NCBI GenBank assembly: GCA_030407315.1
Contig: JALQPE010001859.1
Span: 1-64,000, forward strand
Origin: Asparagopsis taxiformis
Taxonomy: Eukaryota; Rhodophyta; Florideophyceae; Bonnemaisoniales; Bonnemaisoniaceae
Reading direction: 5' to 3'
DNA length: 64,000 bases
The notes under the pieces were generated by a model, which saw only the letters and a program-made list of their open reading frames with translations, did no database searches and was not told the DNA's origin. This document shows positions 21,032-31,200 of this stretch, piece by piece. Both the position numbers and the translations under genes were made by a program. Numbering within the stretch: position 1 is the first letter of the stretch; the number at the start of each line of letters is the position of its first letter.

Positions 21032-21544
21032 GGCGAACAAAGGTAGAGTTTTTAAGAAAGGGATAGTTGGTTGCTGCTTGACCAGGGTGGCGCAAAGCAG
21101 AAGTTGGTTGTTTAAAACAAAGTGTCAGCGAGTGGTAGCACTTCGGTGGCTGTTTCCTTTCCACCCCTGTCCGAACCTTTACAAGATAACTACATCGACT
21201 GTTAGCTCAATAATCAATGTAATACTAAAGTAATACTCAAAATATTTTTCCATGCAATTTATTGGGCCCCGTAACATCTCTAAGCGTATCTTTGTAGTCC
21301 AATCGTATGCATCCGACATTCACTTCTAGAACGATTATTCACATCAAATTTTATGCTGCAATCAGTTCATGGCAGACATCATCCACACTGACGTGTCAAT
21401 TTTGTCAATTGTCCATTCTATTTCTACACCACCTAAACATCTCTTCTGGACCTTTCCAATCCTCCTAGTATATACTACTCTTTAGCAGAAGGTAACGGTT
21501 AGGCTTTCACTAATACAACAATTCTATCCCATAGCTATCCCAAC
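21032..21544. promoter_or_regulatory. Divergent intergenic region
   Basis: 513 bp between the starts of the ParB-methyltransferase-SET gene (minus) and the 453-residue gene (plus). It is AT-rich, with TATATA-like sequence at about 21470, and must hold both promoters. No palindrome array is present here, unlike the other gaps around ParB-like genes. Confidence 0.45.
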
Positions 21545-22906
21545 ATGCTTCCTCTCGCTCCAAACGACGTTATAGAAGTTCAATGGGAACTTCGGCCGTT
21601 TGGGAGGAAACGAAAAATTGTGTGGTGGTCTGCAATCGTCAAGGAAATTACTCAGGTCAAGACCGAAACAGACCCATTCCTCCATGCATTGCTCGAATAC
21701 AAAGCTGAATATGGTTTCGACTCTACCCTTTCTCAAGTCAAGATTTCAGATCGTAACGAGCTCGTCGACAAGGATTCCGGAAGGGTTCTCCCGTGGCGAA
21801 GTGGTGAGCTTCGCAGTATGGACTCACCTGCATCCCCAGCAGAGAGAGACCCGGACTACGGCATTGACCACACTCGCCACCGCCACCGCGGCATCCTTCA
21901 AGATTGCACTGCGGATCAAATGAAGAAGACCATAGCAGAAATGCTGGCAAGATTGGAAAAGCTGGAGTCAGCTGCCAAACATCCTCTTCCCCCTCCATTC
22001 GATTCCAACAGCTCCATGACCTCCTCTGCTCTGACTGTATGTAGCATTCTGTTTCAGAAGCTTGGTGTGTACACGGACAAGCCCCTCTCCCTCCGGATGA
22101 CAAAATCCGAGCACTCCAGGGGAATGCGACAAACATCGCAAGAAGAAATCAGAGTACAGGCTGACTGCTCCCTTGCTCAATTCCGCACTATTGCCATTCA
22201 ATGCAAGGCGAAAGAGAATCGTGATGTTCTCTTCCTGCCGTCCTTTGAGGACATCACCTTTCCCTCTGGAAATGAGTCGGATCTTTCCATCATTTTCCCC
22301 ACCTTTCAGGCACTATGTGACTCCATAGGTACCTCGCAACACGGGTTCCAGAAAATATTGGTGAAGAGCAGGGCGGAACGCGATGGAGGCAGCTCATCGA
22401 TTGTCCGAATTTTAGGAAATCTAGTCGACGTTGACTGCTCTCATGATGCTCCTTCTTCCGCATTTCTCGTCGGCTCATCTGCTTACGTCCTGTCCAGCCC
22501 AGACCAACGTATGACAGTTCTTTGCAGAGACTCCTACGAGTTTGACCATGTCAACAATACATTTTTACATCCCCTATGTCTTAGCCAACTATCACAGTCT
22601 AGCATCGTGGACTCTTTCCACCTACGTGATAAGGCTACTGTTACTTATGGAGCAACGTTTTCGTTACTGTGGAGACGTATTCAGCGCCGAGCTTGTTACA
22701 GCACTTTCCAGCCTCTATCAACCGCAGAGACGTTTGGTACACTACATCTACGCTTACCTTGCTGTATTTTCAGTGGTACTACTATATGCCAGGAGCTTGA
22801 AGACATTGGCTATGAGGCTATCTCTCGTCTTGGCTTCAATGCGGATTCAGACACTACCCACCCACCCTCTCCTCCACCTGCCACCTGCAGTCCGGAGCAA
22901 AAATGA
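21545..22906 (+). CDS. Unrecognised 453-residue protein with an N-terminal Trp-rich (Tudor/agenet-like?) module
   Basis: The ATG at 21545 opens a clean ORF. The first 90 residues hold DVIEVQWEL, a basic patch, WWSAIVKEI, an LLEYKAEYGFDS segment and LVDKDSG ending LPWR. The decayed Sel1-repeat gene at 37631-39020 begins with the same pattern (TVEVLWP, WWKACVLEI, IEYHESFGH, LVDYG, LKWR). The module is therefore shared between a transposon gene and a host-type gene. Spacing and aromatic content resemble Tudor or agenet chromatin readers, but I do not claim that family. A short coiled-coil-like stretch follows near residues 120-140. The rest is not recognised. It lies just downstream of the divergent promoter region and 0.3 kb from the convergent 526-codon frame. 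Confidence 0.6.
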   Translation: MLPLAPNDVIEVQWELRPFGRKRKIVWWSAIVKEITQVKTETDPFLHALLEYKAEYGFDSTLSQVKISDRNELVDKDSGRVLPWRSGELRSMDSPASPAERDPDYGIDHTRHRHRGILQDCTADQMKKTIAEMLARLEKLESAAKHPLPPPFDSNSSMTSSALTVCSILFQKLGVYTDKPLSLRMTKSEHSRGMRQTSQEEIRVQADCSLAQFRTIAIQCKAKENRDVLFLPSFEDITFPSGNESDLSIIFPTFQALCDSIGTSQHGFQKILVKSRAERDGGSSSIVRILGNLVDVDCSHDAPSSAFLVGSSAYVLSSPDQRMTVLCRDSYEFDHVNNTFLHPLCLSQLSQSSIVDSFHLRDKATVTYGATFSLLWRRIQRRACYSTFQPLSTAETFGTLHLRLPCCIFSGTTICQELEDIGYEAISRLGFNADSDTTHPPSPPPATCSPEQK

Positions 22907-23181
22907 TAAAGCACACCTATCCGTAGTTATCCTGTTCCTGGGTATTCCATTCTAGAGCTCCTGTGGCCATCAATTTCTAGTAAAGACGGATACCCTCGCC
23001 CCTTCCTACTTCGACTATTCCACTACCTGTCTCTGCGCTGTTCCTTCGACTTGACACTATCGTCTGACTGGTTTCCTGATGTCTCGCACCTATCTACTTC
23101 CATCTATTACAAAATTCACCTCAACAGAAATTTTATTTCTTCATTCTTCGTCTACTACACCGAAACTGGTTTCATCCGATA

Positions 23182-24708
23182 CTACTCCCCTTCATTCTCG
23201 ATTTCATCATCGACGAATACCTTCACATATTCTGCATCTCCTCCGTCCTCTTCCATAGACCTGAAGCTCTCCTCCAGCACTGATTCCCCCCCATCGTCTA
23301 CGTTCAGTTCTTCATATCTATCACGCGATATAGTCAAAACCTCCTCATTCATGAACCGACTACTCACCCGCTCCCCGGGAAGAAGCAGTTTCACTGCTTC
23401 ATTGATTTCCCGGATTTGCGCTCCTTCCACCTCTGTTCCACTTTGAAATTTCAAAATCGTTCGGAACCCGTATGCAAGTATGTAGATGAATTGCAAGGAG
23501 TATTCTGAACGTCGCAGGAACATGTTCTTATCAGAACATTGCGTGTAGGCGACTGCAAAGTTCAGTGCAACCTCTACTAAATTGATCCTCCTAGTCAAAA
23601 ACCTCTTGTCCGGTTCTCCAATTATTTGAACTTCGTACTCGACTTTGAATAGCATTTCTTTTCGCACTGCAATGAAGTCGCGAAGAATCTTCATATTCTT
23701 GTCATCCATTGCTGCACGCTCCGCTGCATTCATTTTCCTCTGCGCCGAGTACAGACTTGGAACTGACTCAATGTCCAGCCCACCGTCGTGCAAATGATGC
23801 TCCATTCGGACTGAACCTTGAAACCCACTGTATAGAACGAATCCAAGATCTCGGATGAACCGGTTTCGCACATGATCTCTGGACTTGTTCATAAACCCGG
23901 TCACTGCTGTGAGTGCCGATTTCGTCACAGTGATGCCTACCTCCTTTCTGTGCAACGGCCCATTGTCTCCAACCTTTCTTCGCTTCTGCTTTCGAGCGGC
24001 CCCATCACTTCCCTCGGACGTCCCATGCATTCCATCCATGCGAGCAGAGTCCGTTCCGCGAATTGTCTCCTCAATGGTCCCGGTAGTCACATACCCCCGC
24101 GCCCTCCACCGTTCGATACCTTCCGACGTTCCATTGGAGCTGGAACGGTCTCCTCCCTCTCTGAAAGAATTGTTTTGACACGTATTCTTGATTAAAGAGG
24201 TCACAACTTGGCAGCGCAATTCAATGTGGTTCCGGCCGGCAAGCGTCCTATTGAACACATCCTTTCGCTCATTGCTCTGCCTGGCGAACATCAGCGTATT
24301 GATTAGCTGGCATCCGTTGAAATGCCTATCCCTCTTATCCACCATTGCCTTCGTGTACGTTGGAACAACAGCACACAGCACAGCACACACCATTTCGAAC
24401 GTGAACGATTTCTCCGCATCCTGCGCAATGCGGAGACGTTCCCTGTCCTTCTCGGAGGCGATCTTCTTCGGATGTCCTTGTCCCTGGCTCAGAAGCCCAT
24501 CGACGATGCTCTTGACCTCCTGCATATCGGTGTTTAGCATGGAGACAGTCTTGGCGACATTTCCGAGAGTCTCGCGTAATTGAATGGTGCTCTTCTCGAC
24601 GGCATCCATTTTATCACTCAGGGCTTTCAACTCTGCAGTGATGTTCGAAAAGCCCTCACGCGTTATTTCGGAAAATGCGGCGATGCTTACGGAGGTTTCG
24701 GGATTCAT
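23182..24708 (-). CDS. Unrecognised coiled-coil protein
   Basis: 508 residues from the ATG at 24708; the frame is open further upstream but without an ATG. The first 90 residues form heptad-like repeats (ITAELKALSDKMDAVEKS, then LRETLGNVAKTVSMLNTDM), suggesting a coiled coil and oligomerisation. A charged segment and a basic KQKRRKVGDN nuclear-localisation-like motif follow near residue 240. The C-terminal half is mostly helical in character, with an acidic tail. No enzyme motif is visible. It is the last gene before the type-2 end of CACTA-1. That is a position where CACTA elements can encode a TnpA-like DNA-binding partner of the transposase; this role is speculation from position and size only. 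Confidence 0.6.
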   Translation of the reverse strand: MNPETSVSIAAFSEITREGFSNITAELKALSDKMDAVEKSTIQLRETLGNVAKTVSMLNTDMQEVKSIVDGLLSQGQGHPKKIASEKDRERLRIAQDAEKSFTFEMVCAVLCAVVPTYTKAMVDKRDRHFNGCQLINTLMFARQSNERKDVFNRTLAGRNHIELRCQVVTSLIKNTCQNNSFREGGDRSSSNGTSEGIERWRARGYVTTGTIEETIRGTDSARMDGMHGTSEGSDGAARKQKRRKVGDNGPLHRKEVGITVTKSALTAVTGFMNKSRDHVRNRFIRDLGFVLYSGFQGSVRMEHHLHDGGLDIESVPSLYSAQRKMNAAERAAMDDKNMKILRDFIAVRKEMLFKVEYEVQIIGEPDKRFLTRRINLVEVALNFAVAYTQCSDKNMFLRRSEYSLQFIYILAYGFRTILKFQSGTEVEGAQIREINEAVKLLLPGERVSSRFMNEEVLTISRDRYEELNVDDGGESVLEESFRSMEEDGGDAEYVKVFVDDEIENEGE

Positions 24709-25109
24709 CTTGACCTTGCAATTGGAGTTTGCTAAAAGGAGAATTGCTTTGAAGGATGTCACGCTTAGTACAGCAGTGTTGTAGCAAATATCATTTCAGT
24801 GGATGCATCCATCCTGGTCTACTCTACATAATAATAATGCTTCCCAGTGCTCCGTAACGGTTATTTTTCATAATTTAGTGGTGGATGGTGCGTATTCTTT
24901 CCTTTGCCACCACCCACGTCCTGTGCATACCACACCTCGCTACCAGACTGACGTCTCCTACTAGACACTTTCAATGCAAAGATAGATAGGTATAATTTGA
25001 AATGCTAAACTCAACATATTATAGCTACTATGTACATTCTCTCCTTACGGTGAGACAAACCAGATATGTTCTGTTCTCCCAATCTTCCTTTCTCCAACGT
25101 CCTATTCAG
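24709..25109. other. Upstream region of the coiled-coil gene
   Basis: AT-rich, no gene. From about 25110 it grades into the type-2 element end. Confidence 0.45.
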
Positions 25110-25610
25110 CATCTAGCTTCCCCGCACCCAACTATCTGTAAAGCACCATCACAATTAATATAGTCGTATACCACACACCATTCCAATATTTACCTTCACA
25201 CCAACACTATGCTCCATATTTCCTCTAAGTCCACTCCACCAGACAGTGTTGTCAAACAATGCACGGTACTACCCGCAGACAATACAATTTGCTATCTACA
25301 CTACTGTCTACAGATTTCCCCAGACAGTGCAGTAATACAGTACAATGTATTGTCTCAGACAGTAAAATGTACTGTCTGCACATACTGTCTGGCGGCAACA
25401 CTTCCGGACAGTAAAATTTACTGTTCTGGACAGTAAATTTTACTGTTTTTGGTACTGTCCAGATTTCGTGCCAGTTTACTGCTGCAGCAGTATTCTGAAA
25501 TTTCCAGACAGTAAATTTTACTGTCTCCGCGCACTGTCTTGGCCAGACAGTAATTTTTACTGTCTCAGACAGTAAATTTACTGTCTGTTTTCATTCTCAA
25601 CACCGTAGTG
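25110..25610 (-). repeat. Type-2 end of CACTA-1
   Basis: Inverted copy of the left ends at 34981-35530 and 58297-58850. The outer 300 bases hold many AGACAGTAAATTTACTGTCT-type dyads and finish with the complement of CACTACGGTGTTG. Such subterminal repeats are the usual transposase-binding sites of CACTA elements. Confidence 0.9.
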
Positions 25611-25998
25611 TCGCTCAACGTTCATCTCTGCCATGACGATTTCGGCAACATCCGCCTCGACTCCAGCATTCTTCGAACGACCGCTGAAGGCCATGCTGAG
25701 TCGACCTTGCAGCGCCGCAAATGTTCTTCCGTGCCCTGCGCAACCCAAGCGCCAAGGTCCGCGTATGTGAAACCTCCCGGCTTGTCCGTCAAGTCTGCGA
25801 AACTTGAGTGGGCGAATAAATCAGCAAGAGGCGGAGGAAGTCTTTGCCAGCGAGAGTAGTTTCGCGGGCGGCGCGACCTACGTTTCGACGTGTACCCATG
25901 TCACTAGAATCCTCCCAAGGGCTAGCGGGTTCGCGCAGAATTGGCACGGTTGCGTCGTCAACGATCGGATTGCTGTTGCGCCTGCGCTTATTCGTCAT
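25611..25998 (-). pseudogene. Unrecognised gene fragment cut by CACTA-1
   Basis: Reading on minus from an ATG at 25998 gives a basic start (MTNKRRRNSNP) and about 60 residues. A frame change near 25820 then leads to a second open stretch (ADLTDKPGGFTYADLGAWV and onward) that runs close to the CACTA-1 junction. Composition and frame length suggest a real gene now frameshifted and truncated. The product is not recognised. Confidence 0.4.
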
Positions 25999-26336
25999 AA
26001 TGGAATGAGTGGAAAATTCGGTACAGGATGGCGACCGCTCGGCGAGACAGTCAAATTTGACGACGTATCTCGTGACGTTTGCACTCTTTCGTGAGGAACA
26101 CTGGTTGATATCGAACGGAACAGAGTATACGGGTACACAGCACTGGAAAGGTCTTGAAACCCGTAACCGGTGTAGGTAATAAGTTGTGACGGATACGTGG
26201 TAGAGAAAAATTTTAAAAAGATTGTGATTCCCTGTCTTTGAGTGTTGTACTGCACGGCCGCCATGGCAGCTGTGACTGCAGTCACATAGGTTGTCACAGG
26301 TGCATCACGCTTACCAGGTGAGCGACATCCGGACGG

Positions 26337-26531
26337 CCACTGGACATGGGGATGTCCAGCTCAGATGCATTGCTGGCCAGACCAGAAATTCTACAATTTC
26401 GGGCAGAAAAAATATTGCAAAAAACATCGATTTGGGCGGTCGATTGTGCCGTACGGCACATCCCCATCTCAAAAACATGTTCACATGTGCATGTTTTTGA
26501 GAATAGCCCAAATTTTAATTCAAATCAGGAT
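26337..26531 (+). repeat. R repeat, copy 1
   Basis: Family motif order: GATGTCCAGCTC, TGCTGGCCAG, AGAAATTCTACAATTTCGGG, ATCGATTTGGGCGG, the GTGCCGTACGGCAC palindrome, then a hairpin with arms CTCAAAAACATG and CATGTTTTTGAG. Truncated on the right compared with copies 4 and 5. Confidence 0.85.
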
Positions 26532-27394
26532 GCAGATATTCGTCTTCTAGCATTGTCAGAACACATTCGTATAACCACATTTGGAGAACCTGAGCCCAGA
26601 GCTATCGGTTTTGGCGGGAGCTAAGCCATATCTCATATAATCAGTAACTACTTCCCGCCAGCTGAGTGGTGGAACCCCTGCTATTTCTACCAACGAGACA
26701 TACGGGATGTCAACTCGGCAATCGTATATGATTTGGGTGCTAAATTTATTCAAGAGACGAATGGGCTTCGAAAAGGAGCCCAACAACGTTTTCTTGTGAT
26801 CCATGGGTATAGGACTACTCTATTCTTCTCCAGGCTTCCACCATAGCCTCCTCCACCTCCGTCTGTGGGAATCAACACAACATCACCACTGCGTCTTACC
26901 TCACACCCACATCTCTCCGGGATGAAAACGGACGGACGACATAGGGTTTGTAGACGTTTAGAATCTTGTTAGAAAAAGTAAACGAAAGAGAACTTCTCTT
27001 TCATTGAATGATATCTCGTCCCTGTCGCAATATGTTCCATTTCAATTTCTCGGGTTGCACACCCATCATGGGTGATCAAGGCCTGGATCGAACCCTCCGA
27101 GGGTCTTCGATGGATAGGACAGATAGTGGAAGGCTTTTAAGCCTGTGACCAAGCGGCTATTGATTGGTTGGAGGAAGGAAATTACAGAGGAAATATAGCT
27201 GAGTACGGTGCTCGCGATAGCTGTTAGGTTAAAGTCAAATATGTTTTTCGATTATTTTTCGTACGGAAATGCCTTGCAAAAGACGATGCTTTGTCGTTCT
27301 CTTGGAGGGAGTCCGTTGCATTGCACTCAATTCGAGAGCATCGTCATGGAGAGGATTCTTTCTGCTTGTTAGAATCGGTTTAGAGCAGATAGCT
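26532..27394. other. Unassigned sequence between R copies 1 and 2
   Basis: No convincing gene or repeat. A GGATCGAACC string at about 27090 hints at a T-arm but does not fold as a tRNA. Confidence 0.4.
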
Positions 27395-27745
27395 ATTCCA
27401 TTACTGGCCAGCCCAGAAATTGTAGAATTTCGGGCAGCAAAAATATTGTAAAAAACCTTGATTTGGGCGGTCGATTCTGCCGTACGGCACACCCCCATCT
27501 CAAAAACATGTCCACATGTGCATGTTTTTGAGAATAGCCCAAATTTTAATTCAAATCATGGTGTCAAATTTGGCCACAACGGCCCCAGGCACCGGCCGCC
27601 GCCCCGAGTGGGGTCATCACTGGCTTCTGTAAGCACCAAATGTAAGGCTAAATGGCGTCTCACGAAGGGTCGATTTCAGGCTTAATACGCCAGGGACAGG
27701 TCTTGGTCCTTGTTCCATCATGGTCCCACCCCACTCTCTCACGAC
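27395..27745 (+). repeat. R repeat, copy 2
   Basis: Contains the CTCAAAAACATG hairpin and the downstream tail (GGCCACAACGGCCCCAGGCA and on to CTCTCACGACC) that leads straight into copy 3. Confidence 0.85.
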
Positions 27746-27746
27746 C

Positions 27747-27955
27747 AACCTGAAATGGACGTCCGGTGGATGTCCAGCTCGATTGCACTGCTGGCCAGCC
27801 CAGAAATTCTAAAATTTCGGGCACAAAAAAATTGTAAAAATCAACGATTTGGGCGGGTCGATTGTGCCGTACGGCACACCCCCATCTCAAAAACATGTTC
27901 ACATGTGCATGTTTTTGAGAATAGCCCAAATTTTAACTCAAATCAGGGTGTTCCC
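27747..27955 (+). repeat. R repeat, copy 3
   Basis: Starts CCTGAAATGGACGTCCGGTG, holds both family palindromes and ends after CAAATCAGGG. About 340 bp upstream of the ParB-dioxygenase start. Confidence 0.85.
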
Positions 27956-28294
27956 CGGATAAAGGGGTGCTCGCAGCCGCCCCAAAAGCCGCCTAGCTTG
28001 ACAGCTGTAATTTTAACACATTACACATCAAGGACACTGCCTGCTTCACGCCACCTCGTCAGGTTTCGAGAGCCCGACTCGGGCCCGTTCCGAACGGACA
28101 CTCACATCTCGATTGCCTGTCTTGCATTCCAGCGGTCACGATAGGTGTGTACCTAACAAAATTTCGGTTGTATTGTGTTATTATTTCCAGCGATTGGCGT
28201 TCACGACCATTCTTCAAGCAACGTGAAACCTACCATCCACATCACTCGAATACGTCAACGTCAACCATCTCTTTTACTTTCCAACTCAACAATC

Positions 28295-31200
28295 ATGGCG
28301 GATACGCATTTCAGCAGTTTGTTTTCAACGGTTTGCGGCGATCAAGTGAGCGCGTCAGCGGAGTCGCGCGGACTCAAGCGCGGCGTCGATGTCAATTTGT
28401 TTGCGGACGTGGACGGTGCGGCTGTGCATATTGGGACGGCTTCGGTGAGCACTGCTGGTGGCGATGTTGGCCTTCCGCGCACGCTGCACAACCACAAGCT
28501 GCCGGAAACCGACGAGGCGGACTATATCGTCGTGCGCAACATTGCGACTAAGGACAAGTTCAAGGACCTCCCGTTCCCGTACATGTTTGATGGCGCCGAG
28601 GGACCGCCGGAGACGATGGGTGGAGCATACGCCGCGGCGTTTTACCCTTGGGATACTCGGATGATGCGCCCCGCTGCGGAGGATGGCCCTAGCGACATTC
28701 GTACCCCTGCTGCAGCGTCAAACTTCAACGCAGCGACGAACCAGGCCAGCTCGGGACGGATGCCCAGTACCGGTCCGGCAGGCGAAATCACTGGTTCGGG
28801 GGGTACGAAGCATCCAGCACGCTCCGTCCCGGTTTCGGGAGGCACGAAGCGCCCTGCTCGCTCTGCTAGAGCCTCCAGTGGAGGCACGAAGCACCCTGCT
28901 CGCTCCAACGTCACCGAAGCTACTACGCAGGACGTAACCGAGGTGGACGACGAACCGGAGGTGGCGGAGAGCATTCGTGAGCAGCAGGGGACGCAAATTA
29001 CGGTGCCCAAGTTTGTGACGTCGGATTACGTCGGAGAAGGAGCGACTGTGTTGGTGAGGCAGCTAGTGGAACCGGCCGTGACCCTTCGGGATGTGAAAGA
29101 AGACCACGTGGAGGACCTGCGCAACAATATGTTGGCTGTGGGGTATGTGAGCTCTTCGCGTATCACTGTGACGGTGCTGAGGTCGCAGAACACGCATCTG
29201 TCCGCCGACACGCGTCTGTTCCAGAATGGCAAATTCCATGCCAATGCGAACGTGACCGTGATCGACGGACTGCATCGTCTCAATGCTATGCATAGCATTG
29301 CCGATGACTTCACGCGCCTCACCCGTATGCACAGAACCAAGCTGCCACAGGACGCAAACCGCTTGCGCTGGGTTACTCAGCCTCTGGATGTGTACTACCT
29401 TCGCCGCAAGGACAACAGTGATCTTCAGCCTCATGAGATCATCCACAAGAGTGCAGAGTCGAACCATACGACTGGGACGCAACTGACGGAGCGCTCCCTG
29501 GTTCGAATCTTGTCGTCCATCCAGCAGTTCATCCGTACGATTGCTGTTGCAAATAACGTGGAAAACGCTGGCGACTTGCGTGAGTCTGATGTCATCCGAA
29601 CATTGTTCGAGGCGCAGTTCATGGGGATGATGAATTCAACGAACACGGCCCGGCGGTGGACGCGTTTGGCTATAGCAACGCTGAAGCATCCTGTTCTCGA
29701 CGAAGTGTTGCGTGAGCTGAACAATTCTGAGCGCCGCAACGAGATTGGGATAACGCACCTGGACCACAAGATAGTGCGCGAGTTGCTGGAAGAAAACTTT
29801 GTCTTCGTCTTGCGTGGTCTTTCGGAGTACTTGAACCCTGCTCATGGTGGACGTCCGGATGGACGCTTTGACGTGAACGACTTCTATACATACGTCCGTC
29901 GCGTGACTGCAATAGCAAATTCTCTGTACGCTGCGTTTGGGCGCCCAAAGAGTATTATGCGCAAGTCATTTCTGAGCACAGAGATGGCAATTGGGTCGGT
30001 TAAGCAGCCGAAGGAGTTGCAATGGCATCTCACCAATGCCATTGCAATGTATAGAGGGGACGACCGGAGCAGTGAGGTTCGAATGCGACGGAGAACCACG
30101 CGTTTACAGGATTTGGAAACGAACTTGAAAGAGTTTTTCAATCCGACATTGAAGAAGAAGACTAAGGCTCGACGCAAACGCCGCCCTTCTGCTGCCAATG
30201 TGAGACTCACTCACAAGAAGCAGCGGAATGTCGAACATGAGCCTGCTTCGCATGGCATCCGCCGCCGTTCACAGCGACTTCGCTCGACGGGGAGCACACG
30301 CCTCGAGGAAGAAGAGCCGGTTGTGGTACAACAATCCGCCGGGGAAGAAGAGCAGGCCGTTGTTGATAAACCCACCGATCAACAACAAGCCACTGTTTCC
30401 GGTGATGAGGGTGACGAAGACTCCGCCCGTTCCCCCGATTCTGCCGTTGAGATTGTCCCCCAAGATAACCAACGTGCTGGTGCGACTCCCTCCAACCAAG
30501 AATCTGTCCATAACGTTTCGGACGAGGAAGAAAACAACAGTGCAGATGAGGGCCATGTCAAAAGCAAGGGGGTCCGCGAAGTGACAATTACATTCACTGT
30601 TCCGGAAGGAGTGGAAGTCGATGAAGACGGTTACATCGTTCGTGACTCTCCATCTGAACACGACCTCCTGTTCGACGACCGTATGCCATCTCTTCCTGAC
30701 GATTTCGAAGTCAAAGACCGAGCCGAAGGGCATCATCTGGCGCAGCGTCCCGCGGACGTCATCGCATCGGTGAGGGTTGGCTGTCTGCCCCCGATTGAGC
30801 TCAGGTTGTTATTGGAGAGTGTGGAAATCGATGAGGAGGGCAGAGAGGTGAGGTATTTGAAGCAAGTGGCGATGGACCCTGTGTTTGAGGGGCTGCATAT
30901 TCCGGAACAACATCGGGCTCGTCATCTTGTTTTCGAGATCGACACCATCTATCCGATGTTTTTCGCAGCGTGGAAGATGGCTGCCAAGGCGATGTGTGAG
31001 CCTACATTGACGTTTCTACCCTCGAGGCTGGACTTCGCTCAGGTTGCGCGAATGTCTACAAGCTGGAAGGATTCGTATGAGGCCGGCACTGGTATGGCGT
31101 ACTTCCACAATTGCCGAACGGAAATCAACGAGCGAGGGTATACGGTGATGCACAATTTCGCGGATGTAAGCTACCTCGATGCGTCGGACAAGTTCCCATT

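Larger units (their letters stand above)
1..25610. mobile_element. CACTA-1: giant CACTA-like DNA transposon (left end outside the window)
   Basis: The right end is exact: the complement of CACTACGGTGTTG closes at 25610, preceded by about 500 bp of subterminal ACTGTCT/AGACAGT motifs. The left side begins inside a 35-bp tandem array whose inverted copy near 50316-50700 lies about 0.35 kb from a terminus at 51052. The left terminus should therefore be about 0.6 kb upstream of base 1, giving an element of about 26 kb. Contents are a transposase, three ParB-like loci with effector domains, two unrecognised genes, and five arrays of a 39-bp palindrome. An alternative is that positions 1 to 51052 form one 51.6-kb element with 2.4-kb inverted ends. 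I prefer separate elements because the extra ends at 25610 and 34981 then have partners, and because CACTA-2 repeats the gene order of CACTA-1 in reverse. Confidence 0.65.

Noticed and set aside
27060..27170. tRNA gene on minus
   Set aside because: A GGTTCGATCC-like T-loop is present, but T-stem pairing fails and no acceptor or anticodon stem can be formed.
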